A stretch of DNA of 64,000 nt. Source: Isoetes taiwanensis (Eukaryota > Streptophyta > Lycopodiopsida > Isoetales > Isoetaceae). Position 1 is the stretch's first letter, and each line of letters starts with the position of its first letter. The position numbers were made by a program, and so were the translations under genes. Shown here in pieces: positions 32,901-43,640 of the stretch. The notes beneath the pieces are model-generated. The model made no database searches, was not told where the DNA came from, and saw only the letters and a program-made list of their open reading frames with translations. The stretch covers positions 11,114,134 through 11,178,133 of the forward strand of contig JAJEKV010000028.1 of assembly GCA_021234155.1 (NCBI GenBank). The letters run 5' to 3'.

Positions 32901-34336
32901 TGAGGCACATTCGCCTGTTTCATGTGGCTTCAACACAAAATGCCAAAGGACAAGAATGTATAAAGCAACTGGGCCTCTAAAAGTGTTTGCCTTATAGAGA
33001 CGTATAATGCTGTTTAAATGCAAGGAATGCAACACTTACCAGGGCAGCAATTCCTTCAGTTGATTAATTATTCCATCATCTGTGTCATATATTTCACTTG
33101 CCAGAGCTGCGTTGGAATTGACTTCTTCAAATGGGTTGGTGGAAACAAAGCGCTTTATTACAGGGAGGATGTCATCAGGTTTGAGTTTTCTACACCAGTC
33201 CCTATCTGCCCTCCATGTTAATCCAGTTGACTGCTCATATACCTAAAGGAAAGTCCATCTTAATTCTTAAAATGCGAGATGAACATGAACAGAACTTTCA
33301 AGTACCTGCACTCCAGATATGCGGTATCCCACTGCTGCAGAGGTTGTTTCATTGTCTTTCCGACTGCACATGCCAGCATGCTTTTGTTAAATACCCAAAG
33401 AAACAAAAGTTGTTTTGGTCTTTTAAGTTCTTTATACTCGGTTCCATCCAACATGTTTATTTCTGGTTTTTGAAGTGTGGCATCTCGTACATCTTATTTT
33501 GAACCTACGTATATTGCTAACCTCCTAGAAAAAGCAATATGCAAGATAACCTTCAAAGTTGGAAAAAGTTAAACATGAAAAATAAAAACATTATTACACG
33601 CATTTTGCAATGTATTCCTTGCTTGCTTCTGGATACCAGGTATGGGGTCCTATCTGCAAAAAGGACCAATTCTTAATTTCATGAAGGAGTTATGTATGAT
33701 TTGCTGTAGAAATTTACCTTTATGTCCATAATAGAAGGATGACGGAAGTCCTTAGTGAAGTCCTCTAACACAACATGCTGTTCTATACTGTCAAGCAAAA
33801 CCTTTCTATAAAGCTCATCTCATGATATGGTGCACAGAATAAACAATTCTCAGCAACACTTCATGCATAAATTGAGGATATTGATCAGCCCAGTGCCATT
33901 GGCCCCTACAAGAACACAACCATGGTAACGGGGGAAGAACTTCTGGATTGCTGGTGGTACTTTCTGATCAGCCCAAAAAGTCTCATAAAACTTTACCTCT
34001 CGATCTCCTCTCTCGCCATTCTGCAATGGCTTGTAAAAATTTCCTGATTCATCTACTAGTGAACCAGGATGCCCATCTGTACATGCAGTTTTAAACCATA
34101 TCAGATCCACATGCGAAACAACTCTAATGACCGAAGCAGAAGTACCTATAAACTGGTGACCTGCAACTTGGTTTGGAGACTGCTTTATCACCTGCAATTA
34201 TAGCACAAGGGATTCATCAGACCTAATTCTATACTTCACAAGGATTTATTGCAGAGAAATGGGGCATAAATAAATTAAAGCTCATACTAACATTGCTCGA
34301 AAGCACCGGCAGCGCAGTTGCTTCACATGTTGACAT
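29912..34336 (-). CDS. IPK2: Inositol polyphosphate multikinase (IPK2/IPMK), eight exons
   Basis: Phosphorylates inositol phosphates (typically IP3 and IP4 at the 3 and 6 positions) in the nucleus and cytosol, feeding phytate and inositol pyrophosphate synthesis. Exons on the minus strand: 34292-34336, 34146-34191, 33860-34076, 33718-33787, 33598-33653, 33306-33363, 33040-33242 and 29912-30116. They sum to 900 nt, all phases agree, and give 299 residues, the usual plant length. Recognised motifs: SPNQVAGH (20-27), FYKPLQNGERG (44-54), the PxxxDxKxG signature PSIMDIKIG (120-128), TWYPEASKEY, VGYRISG, SSSVLIIYEG (243-252) and IDFAHV (268-273). All introns are GT-AG; the donors of exons 3 and 5 are weak, and I chose them because they restore frame. 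The last intron is 2.92 kb. No break is visible. Arabidopsis IPK2 genes lack coding introns, so this structure is unusual. Confidence 0.93.
30117..33039 (-). other. IPK2 last intron: 2.9 kb with tandem duplications
   Basis: A roughly 80-bp unit around CATGGCCTTGTATGTTCTTC is duplicated at about 31069-31228. A 32-bp unit beginning CATCTGAGAGACAGCCCATC is duplicated at about 32802-32866. Open frames inside, such as 31786-32109 on the minus strand, are not recognisable and may be transposon or pseudogene debris. Confidence 0.6.
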
Positions 34337-34997
34337 ATTTAAGCTGGAGAGAGGAGGCCGAAGCTAGATCGTCCGCAAGTAATCAGTTCCGGATCGGAAG
34401 AAACTGGATCACTTTTGCTATTTTCGCTGGCTAACTTCAAAAGTTGACAAATGTAATAATATGGAGGCGTTTATGAGCCCAATATAGTCGATTGGGCCAG
34501 ATGGCCTTTTTCCAAAAGGCCCAAAGTGAAAATTAATACACCATCAGATTAAGCGGCGTAACGTTCGCATTGGGGTGATGGTAAATGCCATAAGGTTCAA
34601 AAAACTTAAGATTTTGTGATTTTGTAGCTTAAGATTTTTAATGGTTTAGGATAAGTATTCATATGTTTATACGTAGAATGCTGATGGTGGACCTGGGAGT
34701 TTGAGTCAAGTTTTTTGTACTATGAGTAGTTGCATTATGAGCGGTTGTACCATGAATGATATTAGGCAGGACCCAACAGTCACACAACAAAGCAATGTTA
34801 GGGTGGTGAGTACGTTATTTGTCCTAAACCATCATCCCTGACTTAGCTTACTAAGACCAAATAGAATTAGACAACCTCTTTACACAAAGTAAGACCAAAT
34901 ACTATCGAGCTACAATAATCAGTAAATGAACTACTGCACCATTCATAAGGTTAAGTTAAAGAGGCCCTTTAAACAAATTTAGTGGTGAGCACGTCAT
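34337..34997. other. IPK2 upstream region
   Basis: Should hold the IPK2 5' UTR and promoter (minus strand). I cannot name any specific element. It ends where the AGATTC-repeat arm of the foldback element begins. Confidence 0.4.
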
Positions 34998-36700
34998 TTT
35001 TCCCTTAGATTCTCTAAGATTCCATCTAAATTGCCATAGATTCTTAGAGATTTTATGACGATTCTCTTAGATTTTCCAAGATTTTATGAAGATTCTCTTA
35101 GATTCTCTAAGATTCCATCAAGATTCTTCTAGATTCTCAAAGATTTTAGAAAGATTCCCTTAGACTCCCCTAAATTCCGAAAGATTCTCTTAGATACTCC
35201 TAGATTCCCTTAGATTCCTTGAGATTCCCTTAGATTCCCCTAGATTTTACTACAATTCCCAGTGACCCAAGATTTCTTCTAGATTAGCATAGATTCTTAA
35301 AGGTTTTAGATTCTTGTAGATATTCCTAGATTCCCAAAGATTCTTTTGAGATTCTCGAAGATTCGCCAAAGAGTTAACTAGATTCCAAAAGAATACCCCA
35401 GGATTCCTCTAGATTCTCCAAGATTCTATGAAGTTTCTCCTAGATTCTTCGAGATTCTTCAAGATTCCATCAAGATTGTTCTTAATTCTCAAAGATTTTA
35501 GGAAGATTCCCGTAGATTTTCAAAGAAATGCTTGAGATTACTATAGATTCTCTTGAGATTCCCTTAAACTAACCCTAGATTTTATTATGATTCCCTTAGA
35601 TTCTCCATGATTCTATCTAAATTCCCATAGATTCTTAAGGATTTTATGACAATTTCCTTAGATTCTCCTATATTTCCATAGATTCTCTTAAGATTCTTTA
35701 AGATTCCCAAAGATTATCCCATGATTCCTCTATGTTCCCCAAGATTCTATGAAGATTCTTCTACATTCCCTAAGATTCTATGAAGATTCTCTTAGATTCT
35801 CTAAGATTGGATTTCCCAAGATTCTATAAAGACTTGATAGAATCCCTAAGATTCTCTTGAGATCCATGTAGATTCTCTAAGATCCTATAAAGAATCCCTA
35901 CATTTTCCAAAATTGCACCAAGATTCTTGTAGATACCCTTAGATTTCCCCTTAGATTCCTTAAGATTCGGACAAAAGATTTCCCCTAGATTCTTAAGATT
36001 ATATGGAGATTCCCCTAGATTTTATCAAGATTAACTTAGATTATCCAAGATTCTATCTAAATTCACATAGATTCTTAAAGATTTTATGAAAATTTCCATA
36101 GATTCTCTTAAGACTCCCTAAGATTCCCCTAGATTCTCAAAGATTATCCCATGATTCCTCTAGGTTCCCTAAGAATCTATGAAGATTCTTTTACATTCTC
36201 TAATATTCCATCAAGATTCCCTAGATTCTCAAAAAATTTAGAAAGATTCTCCTAGATTCCCAAAGATTCTCTTAAGATTCGCTTAGTTTCTCCTAGATTC
36301 CCTAGTTTCTTAAGATTCTACATCCCCTAGATTTTATTAAGATACCCCAAGATTCCTCTAGATTCTCAAACATTCTATGAAGATTCTCCTAGATTCTTCT
36401 AGATTCTCCAAGATTCCATCAAGATTACTTTAAATTCTCAAAGATTTTAGGAATATATTCCCCTAGATTCCTCTAGTTCCCATAGATTCTATGAAGATTC
36501 CCCTAGACCCCAAGATTCCTTCAAGTTTCCTCCAGGATCTTATAGATTTTATCAAGATTCCCTTACATTCTCAAAGATGCTCTCTTGAGATTCCCATAGA
36601 TTCTCATGAGATTCCTCTGGATTCTCTAAGATCCTATAAAGATTCTCCTAGATTCTCTCAACTTACCATTGATTCCTTAGAACTCAAAGATTTCCAAAAG
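34998..36700. repeat. Left array of AGATTC units
   Basis: Roughly 150 degenerate units of 10-11 bp, mostly AGATTC followed by pyrimidine-rich TC, CC, TTCT or similar. The unit length is close to one helical turn. Confidence 0.9.
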
Positions 36701-37739
36701 ATTATTAGTATTCGATCATGTTGGCCCCAACTACGAGAAAATAGTGCCAAAGCACCACTCATTGGAAAGCTCTCGGCGAGCAATCCAAAGCGTGGGCCCC
36801 ACCTTCATCAAACCCCTCCTTTGCCAAGCTACATGCCTTTGAAGGCGATTAAGCAGATGGAAGCTTCCTAGAATGTCCACTCATAAATGCCTTGACACCT
36901 CACTACCTTTTTTTATTAATGAGGGTGCCACCTCACCTCCTTTTAAAAAAAAAATTAATATTAAAAAGTTAATGGCTAGGATTTATGCTCACCTTTTGAT
37001 CTAACGGTTAAGATCTGCTACACCAAATATTGCTGCCACCTCATCATGTTCCAATACTTTGAGGTGTCGTCGCCTGGACCGTCTATCTCAGATCTGGACG
37101 GCTCACACAGCGACACCTCAAAGTACTGGGACAAGGGGGGTGCTTATATAATTGTATATATATAAGAGATATATCTGACGTTATATATATACAATTATTT
37201 GATGTGCCCATGGGGGGTGAAAGTTATGTAGAGATTGATCCCATCCGTCCATTTTGTGAGGTGGCGCGACAATGGCCCTTGGATTTAACGGGGGGCATGC
37301 ATGAAACATGCATGGGGCATGCACCCCATCCCTAGACCGTTTGATCGGCACGTGAGAAATCTTGGCCTTTGATTTTTTAAAGGAAGGTGCAAGAAAGGTC
37401 CCTTAAAGGTGCTTTTTGGTGCAGTCAATCTTAGCCGTTGGATCAAAAGGGGAGGAGAAATCCTGACCATTAAATTTTTTATTAAATTGCAATTTCTTTC
37501 ATTAAAAGAGGTAAGGTGGCACCCTTATCTAATAAAAAGGTAATGAGGTGGCACCACCATTAATGGATGGACTTTCTATGAAGCTTCTTTTATATAATCG
37601 GCTTAAAGGCCTAGGAAACTGCGAGAGGGGGGGATGAAGGTGGGGCCCACGCCTTCTCATCGTGGGAGCTTCCAATGAGTAGTGCTTTGGCATTATTAGG
37701 GCGCGGTTGGAGCTAATGTGATCGAATACTAAGAATCTT

Positions 37740-38985
37740 TTTGGAAACTTAGAAGTTTATAGAATTTATGGAATTTAAGAGAATCTAGCGGAATCTTCAT
37801 AGGATCTTAGAGATGTAGAGGAAGCTCAAGAGAATCTTTGGGAATCTATGAGAATCGCAAGGGAATCTTTGAGATTCTATAGGAATCTTTATAAAACCTT
37901 TGAGAATGTAGGGGAATCTTCATAGCATCTAAGGGGATCTAGGAGAATCATAGAAACATGGAAAATCTAGAGGAATCTTGAGATAATCTTTAGGAAGCTA
38001 AGGGAATCTAGGGGAATCTAGAGGAATCTTGAGATAACCTTCAAAATCTAAGTAGGAATTTGAGGAATCTTCATAGAATCCTAGGAATCTATGGGAATCA
38101 CGATGGAATCTTAGAGAATTTAAGGGAATCTTGATAGAATCTTAGAGAATCTAAAGGAATCTTTGTAGAATCCAATGAAATCTAAGAGAACCTTGAGAAT
38201 CTTTGGGAATCTCTGGGAACCTTCATAAAATATTTGACAATTTAGGGGAATCTTGATGGAATCATAGAAAATCTAGAGGAATCTTTATAGGATTTTAAAT
38301 AATCTAAGAGAATTTACATAAAATATTGAGGAATCTATGGGAATCTTGGAAGAATCTTTGAGGACCTAGGCCAATCTAAAGGAATCTCCATAAAATCCGT
38401 TAGAATTTAAGGGAATCTTGATGGAATCTTGAAGAATCTAGGGGAATCTACATAGAATCTATGGGAATCTTGGAGGGAATCAAGAGGAGTCTTGAGATAA
38501 CCTTCAAAATCTAAGTGGTAATCTGAGGAATCTTCATAGAATCTTGGAGAATTTATGGGAAACACGATGGAATCTTAGAGAATATAAGGGAATCTTGATA
38601 GAATCTAAAAGAATCTTTGTAGAATCCAATGGAATTTTAGATAATCTTGGAAATCTATGAGAATCTCTGGAAACCTTCATAAAAGCTTTGACAATTTAGG
38701 GGAATCTTCATGAAATCTTGGAGAATCTAGAGGAATCTTTATAGGATCTTAAATAATGTAGAATTTACACAGAAGATTAAGGGATCTATGGGAATCTTGG
38801 AAGAATATTTGAGGACCTAGGCTAATCTAAAGGAATCTCCATAGAATCTTTCAGAATTTAAGGGAATCTTGATGGAATCTTGGAGAATCTAGGGGAGTCT
38901 ACATGGAATCTATGGGAACCTTGGAAGAATCTTTGGAGATCTAGGGGAATTTAAACAAGAGAGTCTTTATAGAATCTTCATTGAA
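37740..38985. repeat. Right array of GAATCT units (inverse of left)
   Basis: Degenerate 10-11-bp units GAATCTnnnn on the plus strand, the complement of the left array. Longer higher-order duplications are visible, for example GAGATAACCTTCAAAATCTA at about 38031 and again at about 38491. Confidence 0.9.
38702..38714. promoter_or_regulatory. Perfect heat-shock-element sequence inside the foldback arm
   Basis: GAA-tc-TTC-at-GAA matches the trimeric HSE consensus nGAAnnTTCnnGAAn exactly. It arises within the GAATCTTCAT repeat units. Many neighbouring units match two of three pentamers. Function is unknown. Confidence 0.4.
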
Positions 38986-39280
38986 TGGCTCTATATTTGG
39001 CTTCTGGTCGAATTTGTACAATCCCTCATAGTACAACCACTTGCATATATATACTGATACTGATATACAGGAAATTTAGCACGTCCTACGGATTATGTTC
39101 CTACGGTGTAAATTCCATTTTTAGCATGTTTCTACGGTGCAAGTTCTTGTATATATATATAATATAATGCATACACTTTGATTCTATTCTTCGAGATTCT
39201 TTGATGCTCCAGTGCATGCACGCCAAGTGTCGAAAAATATTTTTGAGGAACATTTTTTGTATTTTCCTAGTTAATATTTA

Positions 39281-39860
39281 TTGAGGAGGAGCCACAGCCA
39301 CGTGACTCCCCTTGCTCAATCAATCCATCTAAGGTTTCTTGAGCAAAGAATGAGCAAATTTGCACCGACATTCCTTAAAAATTATCAAAGCACGACATGT
39401 GTGCACTTTGCATTTATTGCGGCCATTAATATACTCTAATAACTTGATTGAGGAGGAGCCACAGCCACGTGACTCCCCTTGCTCAATCAATCTATCTAAG
39501 GTTTCTTGAGCAAAGAATGAGCAAGTTTGCACCCACATTCCTTAAAAATTATCAAAGCACGACATGTGTGCACTTTGCATTTATTGCGGCCATTAATACA
39601 CTCTAATAACTTGATTGAGGAGGAGCCACAGGCACGTGACTCCCCTAAGGTTTCTTGAGCAAAGAATGAGCAAGTTTGCACCCACATTCCTTAAAAATTA
39701 TCAAAGCACGACATGTGTGCACTTTGCATTTATTGCGGCCATTAATACACTCTAATAACTTGATGAGACATGTGTGCACTTTGCATTTATTGCGGCCATT
39801 AATATACTTTGCATTTATTGCGGCCATTAATACACTTTGCATTTATTGTGGCCATTATTC
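39281..39860. repeat. Tandem satellite, 167-bp unit (about 3 copies) plus short sub-repeats
   Basis: The unit beginning TTGAGGAGGAGCCACAG starts at 39281, 39448 and 39615, exactly 167 bp apart. The third copy has an 18-bp deletion. From 39767 to 39855 only the tail of the unit (CTTTGCATTTATTGCGGCCA) is reiterated with a period of about 25-35 bp. Each unit contains CACGTG. Confidence 0.92.
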
Positions 39861-42033
39861 CGAGGCGTCGCCATAGCTGGACACGGTTTTTGCCCCTCAG
39901 CATACAAAACTGCGGCGCCATTGGTCCACAAGGCATTTCGTGGACCAATGCTTTACCATCGCGGCGATGATGAGACAACCCGGCAGATCCACTTCCATTC
40001 CATGATACTTCAAACAAGGTGCGTGCTCTATATCTCTCACCCCATTCCCTTTCTGGCCCATACGATAGATGGCATGCTGTTTGATTACCATGAGGTTCTC
40101 CACATCTATTCTTCAACAAATCAAACTAGAAACATTAAACAAATAAATTACATTAAACAAATGAGGCAGAGATAACAAGGTGCTGCGCACGAAGGGTTGC
40201 CCTTCTGTGATCCGAGAGTTGTGTTTGCATGCTTTTTGTTTTGTTGTTTCATAATAGATCTTGTTTGTTCAATATCGAGCCTTTGTTTTGTTGTTTCGTA
40301 ATGGATCTTCTTTGTTTAATATCGAGCCTTCTAAATGCTACAAATATAGGAATTCATTTTCATAGCCCAGAAGTTCTTAGATTTCATAACTTGTGAGGTT
40401 AATTCATATAACTAAAGAAAAAAAGAGAAGAGAAAGTACTGATAACTTCATCGTGATTAAGCATGCATTGACCCTCATGCATTAGAATAGAAAATATTCA
40501 GTTGGTCATTTTTTCTCATTTGCACCTAAAGACAAAATATCAAGTAGCATAGTATTTCTAGCAAAAATAATACTTTTTTATGAAACTTTAAAATAAGCGC
40601 CCACAAACTTTAGCTCAACAAGAAGAATGATCTCAACAATAACATGGTTCTCCTTGAGGAGAAGATGACGTCTTTTTTAGAGCAAATAGATAGATCCTTT
40701 TGGTTAAGTATGGTGCTTCCATGCCCTAAGTTGTGGTGCTTCTATGACCATTCTTATTTCTTGTGCTTTTTGGGCATCCCTTGGGTGCGCAATTCTCATT
40801 TCCTTACTTTTCATGGTTGCATTTGAGTGCTCAAGAATTTAAAACCATTGAATCACAAAAATCTTAAGGTAGCATCAAACTTTCCATAGAAATTTCGGGG
40901 CAATATCTTTTCCTCATAGACTAGGTTATGAAAGCAACCCGATGATTGTGAATCTCCCACATTTTTCTATTGCAATGTCACGGACCATAACCTCATAATT
41001 AATTGTTATGCCACATTTATGATAATCATGTCCCATATATAACAAAACGTCTTGATTCCTAAATTCATGGTAAAACCATATACCCAATATCCACCATGGT
41101 TTTTTAGGCCAGGCCACATCAAGCACCAGGGTTTCTAGTAAGAGAAATCTTTAAATAGGTAAATTTAGAACATGTGGCAAATTATGTAATTTGAGATTAG
41201 CTAATATTGGCAAATTTTCTCTTTTATGCCACATATGATATAGTACCCAAGGCTAATTTCAAAAACGATTCAAAGATACACGTGAAGGAAAAAAATAAGT
41301 TATTTAGAGGATATTAACATTTTTGCAAGCTCAATTGTTATTTATACAATAATGACTAGCAATGGATACAGAATATTAAAAAGAATATTAAAAAGAAAAA
41401 ACAACGCAGAGAGAAGTTACAATATTTTAATGGCACGCGTGCTACATATCACCATTCTGAATTACGAGTTCCACATTGTTCCAAAGTTACACTATTCACC
41501 AGACTATTTGCCTTTCCAATACTGTAACAAAACACTTTTATAGTGAGCCTAACTATTGTACGATCAGCTGCACCTCATATACTATGGTAACCATGCTATG
41601 TCAAGACTCAAGAACCTGAAACAATTAAACATCAAATTCAACAATAATTAGACACTAGTAAATGTGTGCCCGGCGTTGCCGCGCAAATTTGGCCGCATAT
41701 AAGTTTGGAGTGGACACTCCATCTTGTGTCCAGCGTTGCCGCGCAAGTTTGACCTAGCTCTTTGCCTACTCGTAAGTTGCAGTTTTCTAAATCATAAAGA
41801 ATTTATGACCCACGTGCATTCACCAAATAGGGGAAAATGCTATAATATGTTTGGGGATTTGAAGTTATGTACAAAACTCATAAAACATAATCATAGGAAA
41901 TTAAAAATCAAATATCATGAATGCTCCCAATGTTCTCCTAATGACGGATATCCAGAATTTATACAAAACAAAAATGACAAAACATAGCATTTAGTGGTGA
42001 AATTAAAAGTAGGTAGGGTTCTATTTTGTTGAA
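39861..42033. other. Intergenic, no gene recognised
   Basis: Within 39880-40120 a GC-richer stretch has an inverted repeat (TTGGTCCACAAGGC.../GTGGACCAA). At about 40230-40330 the phrase TTTGTTTTGTTGTTTC is duplicated. At 41657-41755 a phrase with GTTGCCGCGCAA is present twice. No reading frame is recognisable. Confidence 0.4.
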
Positions 42034-43407
42034 GTTTTTGGAGTAACTAGACGGATAATCCATTCCTTTTAAGCATTCCTATATCAAATGTTTTATTTTT
42101 TATCTCATTAATGCATGAATTTTTCAATGGTAGAAAAGGTCTAGAGTTATGTTAATGTTTAGACACATTTAATGTTTAGAGTAAAGTAATGTTAATGTCA
42201 AGTGCAATTCCTTTTTGATATGGATTCCTGTTTTATGCAGGGTGGTGGTTAATATTATCTCATTAATGCATGAATTTGGTCCAAGGGTTGAAAAAGGACT
42301 TTTAGGAATTTGAGAGTATACATTTAATGTTTAGCGCCTCTCATTGGATGGCATGTCAAGTGCAAGTGGGTGTTTTCAAATTTGGATGCGATTATGCATT
42401 CCACTGGTCATTGAATTGTGCTACCTTTTATGCAGTTCAGCACTGGAGCTTGAAGTCATTGTTTCTTTATGTTTTTTCTGGCCACATGTAATGAAACGTA
42501 GTGTGACACAATTTTGAGCTTGTACCATGCCAAGTATGGTAGAACTCTCAACCATGCAGAATTTCTGGTTAAAAATTAAAGAATCAGAACTTAAAACAAC
42601 TAATCAGTCACTAATCAGTCACTGCAATCACACTGGATTCTTAAGACACCTTATGAACACACCTTATTTTCCAAGCTTGATATCAACTCTCAATAGCCAA
42701 ACTCCAAACAATCCACCAAAACATTAAGATCTGTTGATATATTTGAGCTGGCAAATTTGGTGCCCTGCTTGCATAAATGAAACAATGAACCCTGGAAGTA
42801 TGGTTATAGACATCTAATACATATCTCCAGCTTTATTATCTACATATGTCAAGATATATCCACATAGCACTGGCCTCATGGACATGGTCATGAAGATAGC
42901 AAGTAAAAAAATTGGTTGTTAACTATATAAGAGACTTGTATTACATACTTGCTATGTGTACCTATACAAAACATCCCTTCTGAAAACGTGAACCTTGGTA
43001 TGGATGTGATGTCTACTTTCCAGAGATATAGCCATTTCATAGATGTGTCCAGCTTTATCCGCATATATTTAGGTGTAATCACAATGACAGATGGCAAAAA
43101 ACTGAACATCAACTATATCATGCATTATCTATGCATGTACTGACAGCAAGCAATTCTCTACTGACAGCATTATCTATGCATCTGTACTGACAGATGACAG
43201 ATGCAAGGACAGACCTACTATTTGTATCTATTACCTTACAAATAAAAATAGAAAATGTAGATTTATCATAAACAGAAGCTCATTTAAAATGCAACTCTTT
43301 CTAGCTACAATACCGTGCCTCTATCATCTGAAGATCCAGTTCAATTGAAAACGTGTGCCCGGCGATAGGTAACACCTATGAAGCTGCTTCAAAACAAAAC
43401 AGAAATG

Positions 43408-43640
43408 CTCAAGCCATAAACACATTAAAGGAGGAAAAAATCAATGTATCAGCACATTCCAATAGATATAGATTAGAAACTCTCAAGCCATAAACACATT
43501 AAAGGAGGAAAAAATCAATGTATCAGCACATTCCAATAGATATAGATTAGATAGAAGAAACTCTCAAGCCATAAACACATTAAAGGAGGAAAAAATCAAT
43601 GTATCAGCACATTCCAATAGATATAGATTAGATAGAAGAG
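43408..43640. repeat. Internal triple repeat, copy 1
   Basis: CTCAAGCCATAAACACATTA starts at 43408, 43481 and 43563 (73- and 82-bp periods). Confidence 0.92.

Larger units (their letters stand above)
34998..38985. mobile_element. Giant foldback element with repeat-array arms (about 4 kb)
   Basis: Left arm 34998-37026 and right arm 37417-38985 are inverted copies around a spacer of about 390 bp. The outer parts are degenerate arrays of 10-11-bp units, AGATTCyynn on the left and its complement GAATCTnn on the right. The inner parts are single-copy sequence that clearly pairs: ATTAGTATTCGATCA, GCCAAAGCAC, CTCATTGGAA, GCGTGGGCCCCACCTTCATC, GGGTGCCACCT. The spacer has further hairpins (about 37052-37125, 37151-37194, 37293-37325). 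No transposase is present. This is the structure of Foldback (FB)-type elements. Confidence 0.8.

Noticed and set aside
36491-36871. 126-residue open frame with repeated PLDS/KIPLDS
   Set aside because: It is a translation of the AGATTC array. Unit length varies, so the frame is not maintained along the array.
34968-38958. TTTAAACAA at 34968-34976 and 38950-38958 as a 9-bp target-site duplication of the foldback element
   Set aside because: The left copy lies about 25 bp outside the array, but the right copy lies inside it, because repeat units continue to about 38985. In AT-rich DNA the match may be chance.
39329-39842. Overlapping minus-strand frames sharing TCSFFAQETL
   Set aside because: They come from the 167-bp satellite, with no start context or homology.
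39281-39860. CRISPR-like array (regular repeats)
   Set aside because: The repeats are contiguous, with no unique spacers, in a plant nuclear genome.
41657-41755. Helitron 5' end (ACTAGTAAATG...GTTGCCGCGC)
   Set aside because: There is resemblance to a common plant repeat phrase only. No matching 3' hairpin with CTRR or helicase was found nearby.
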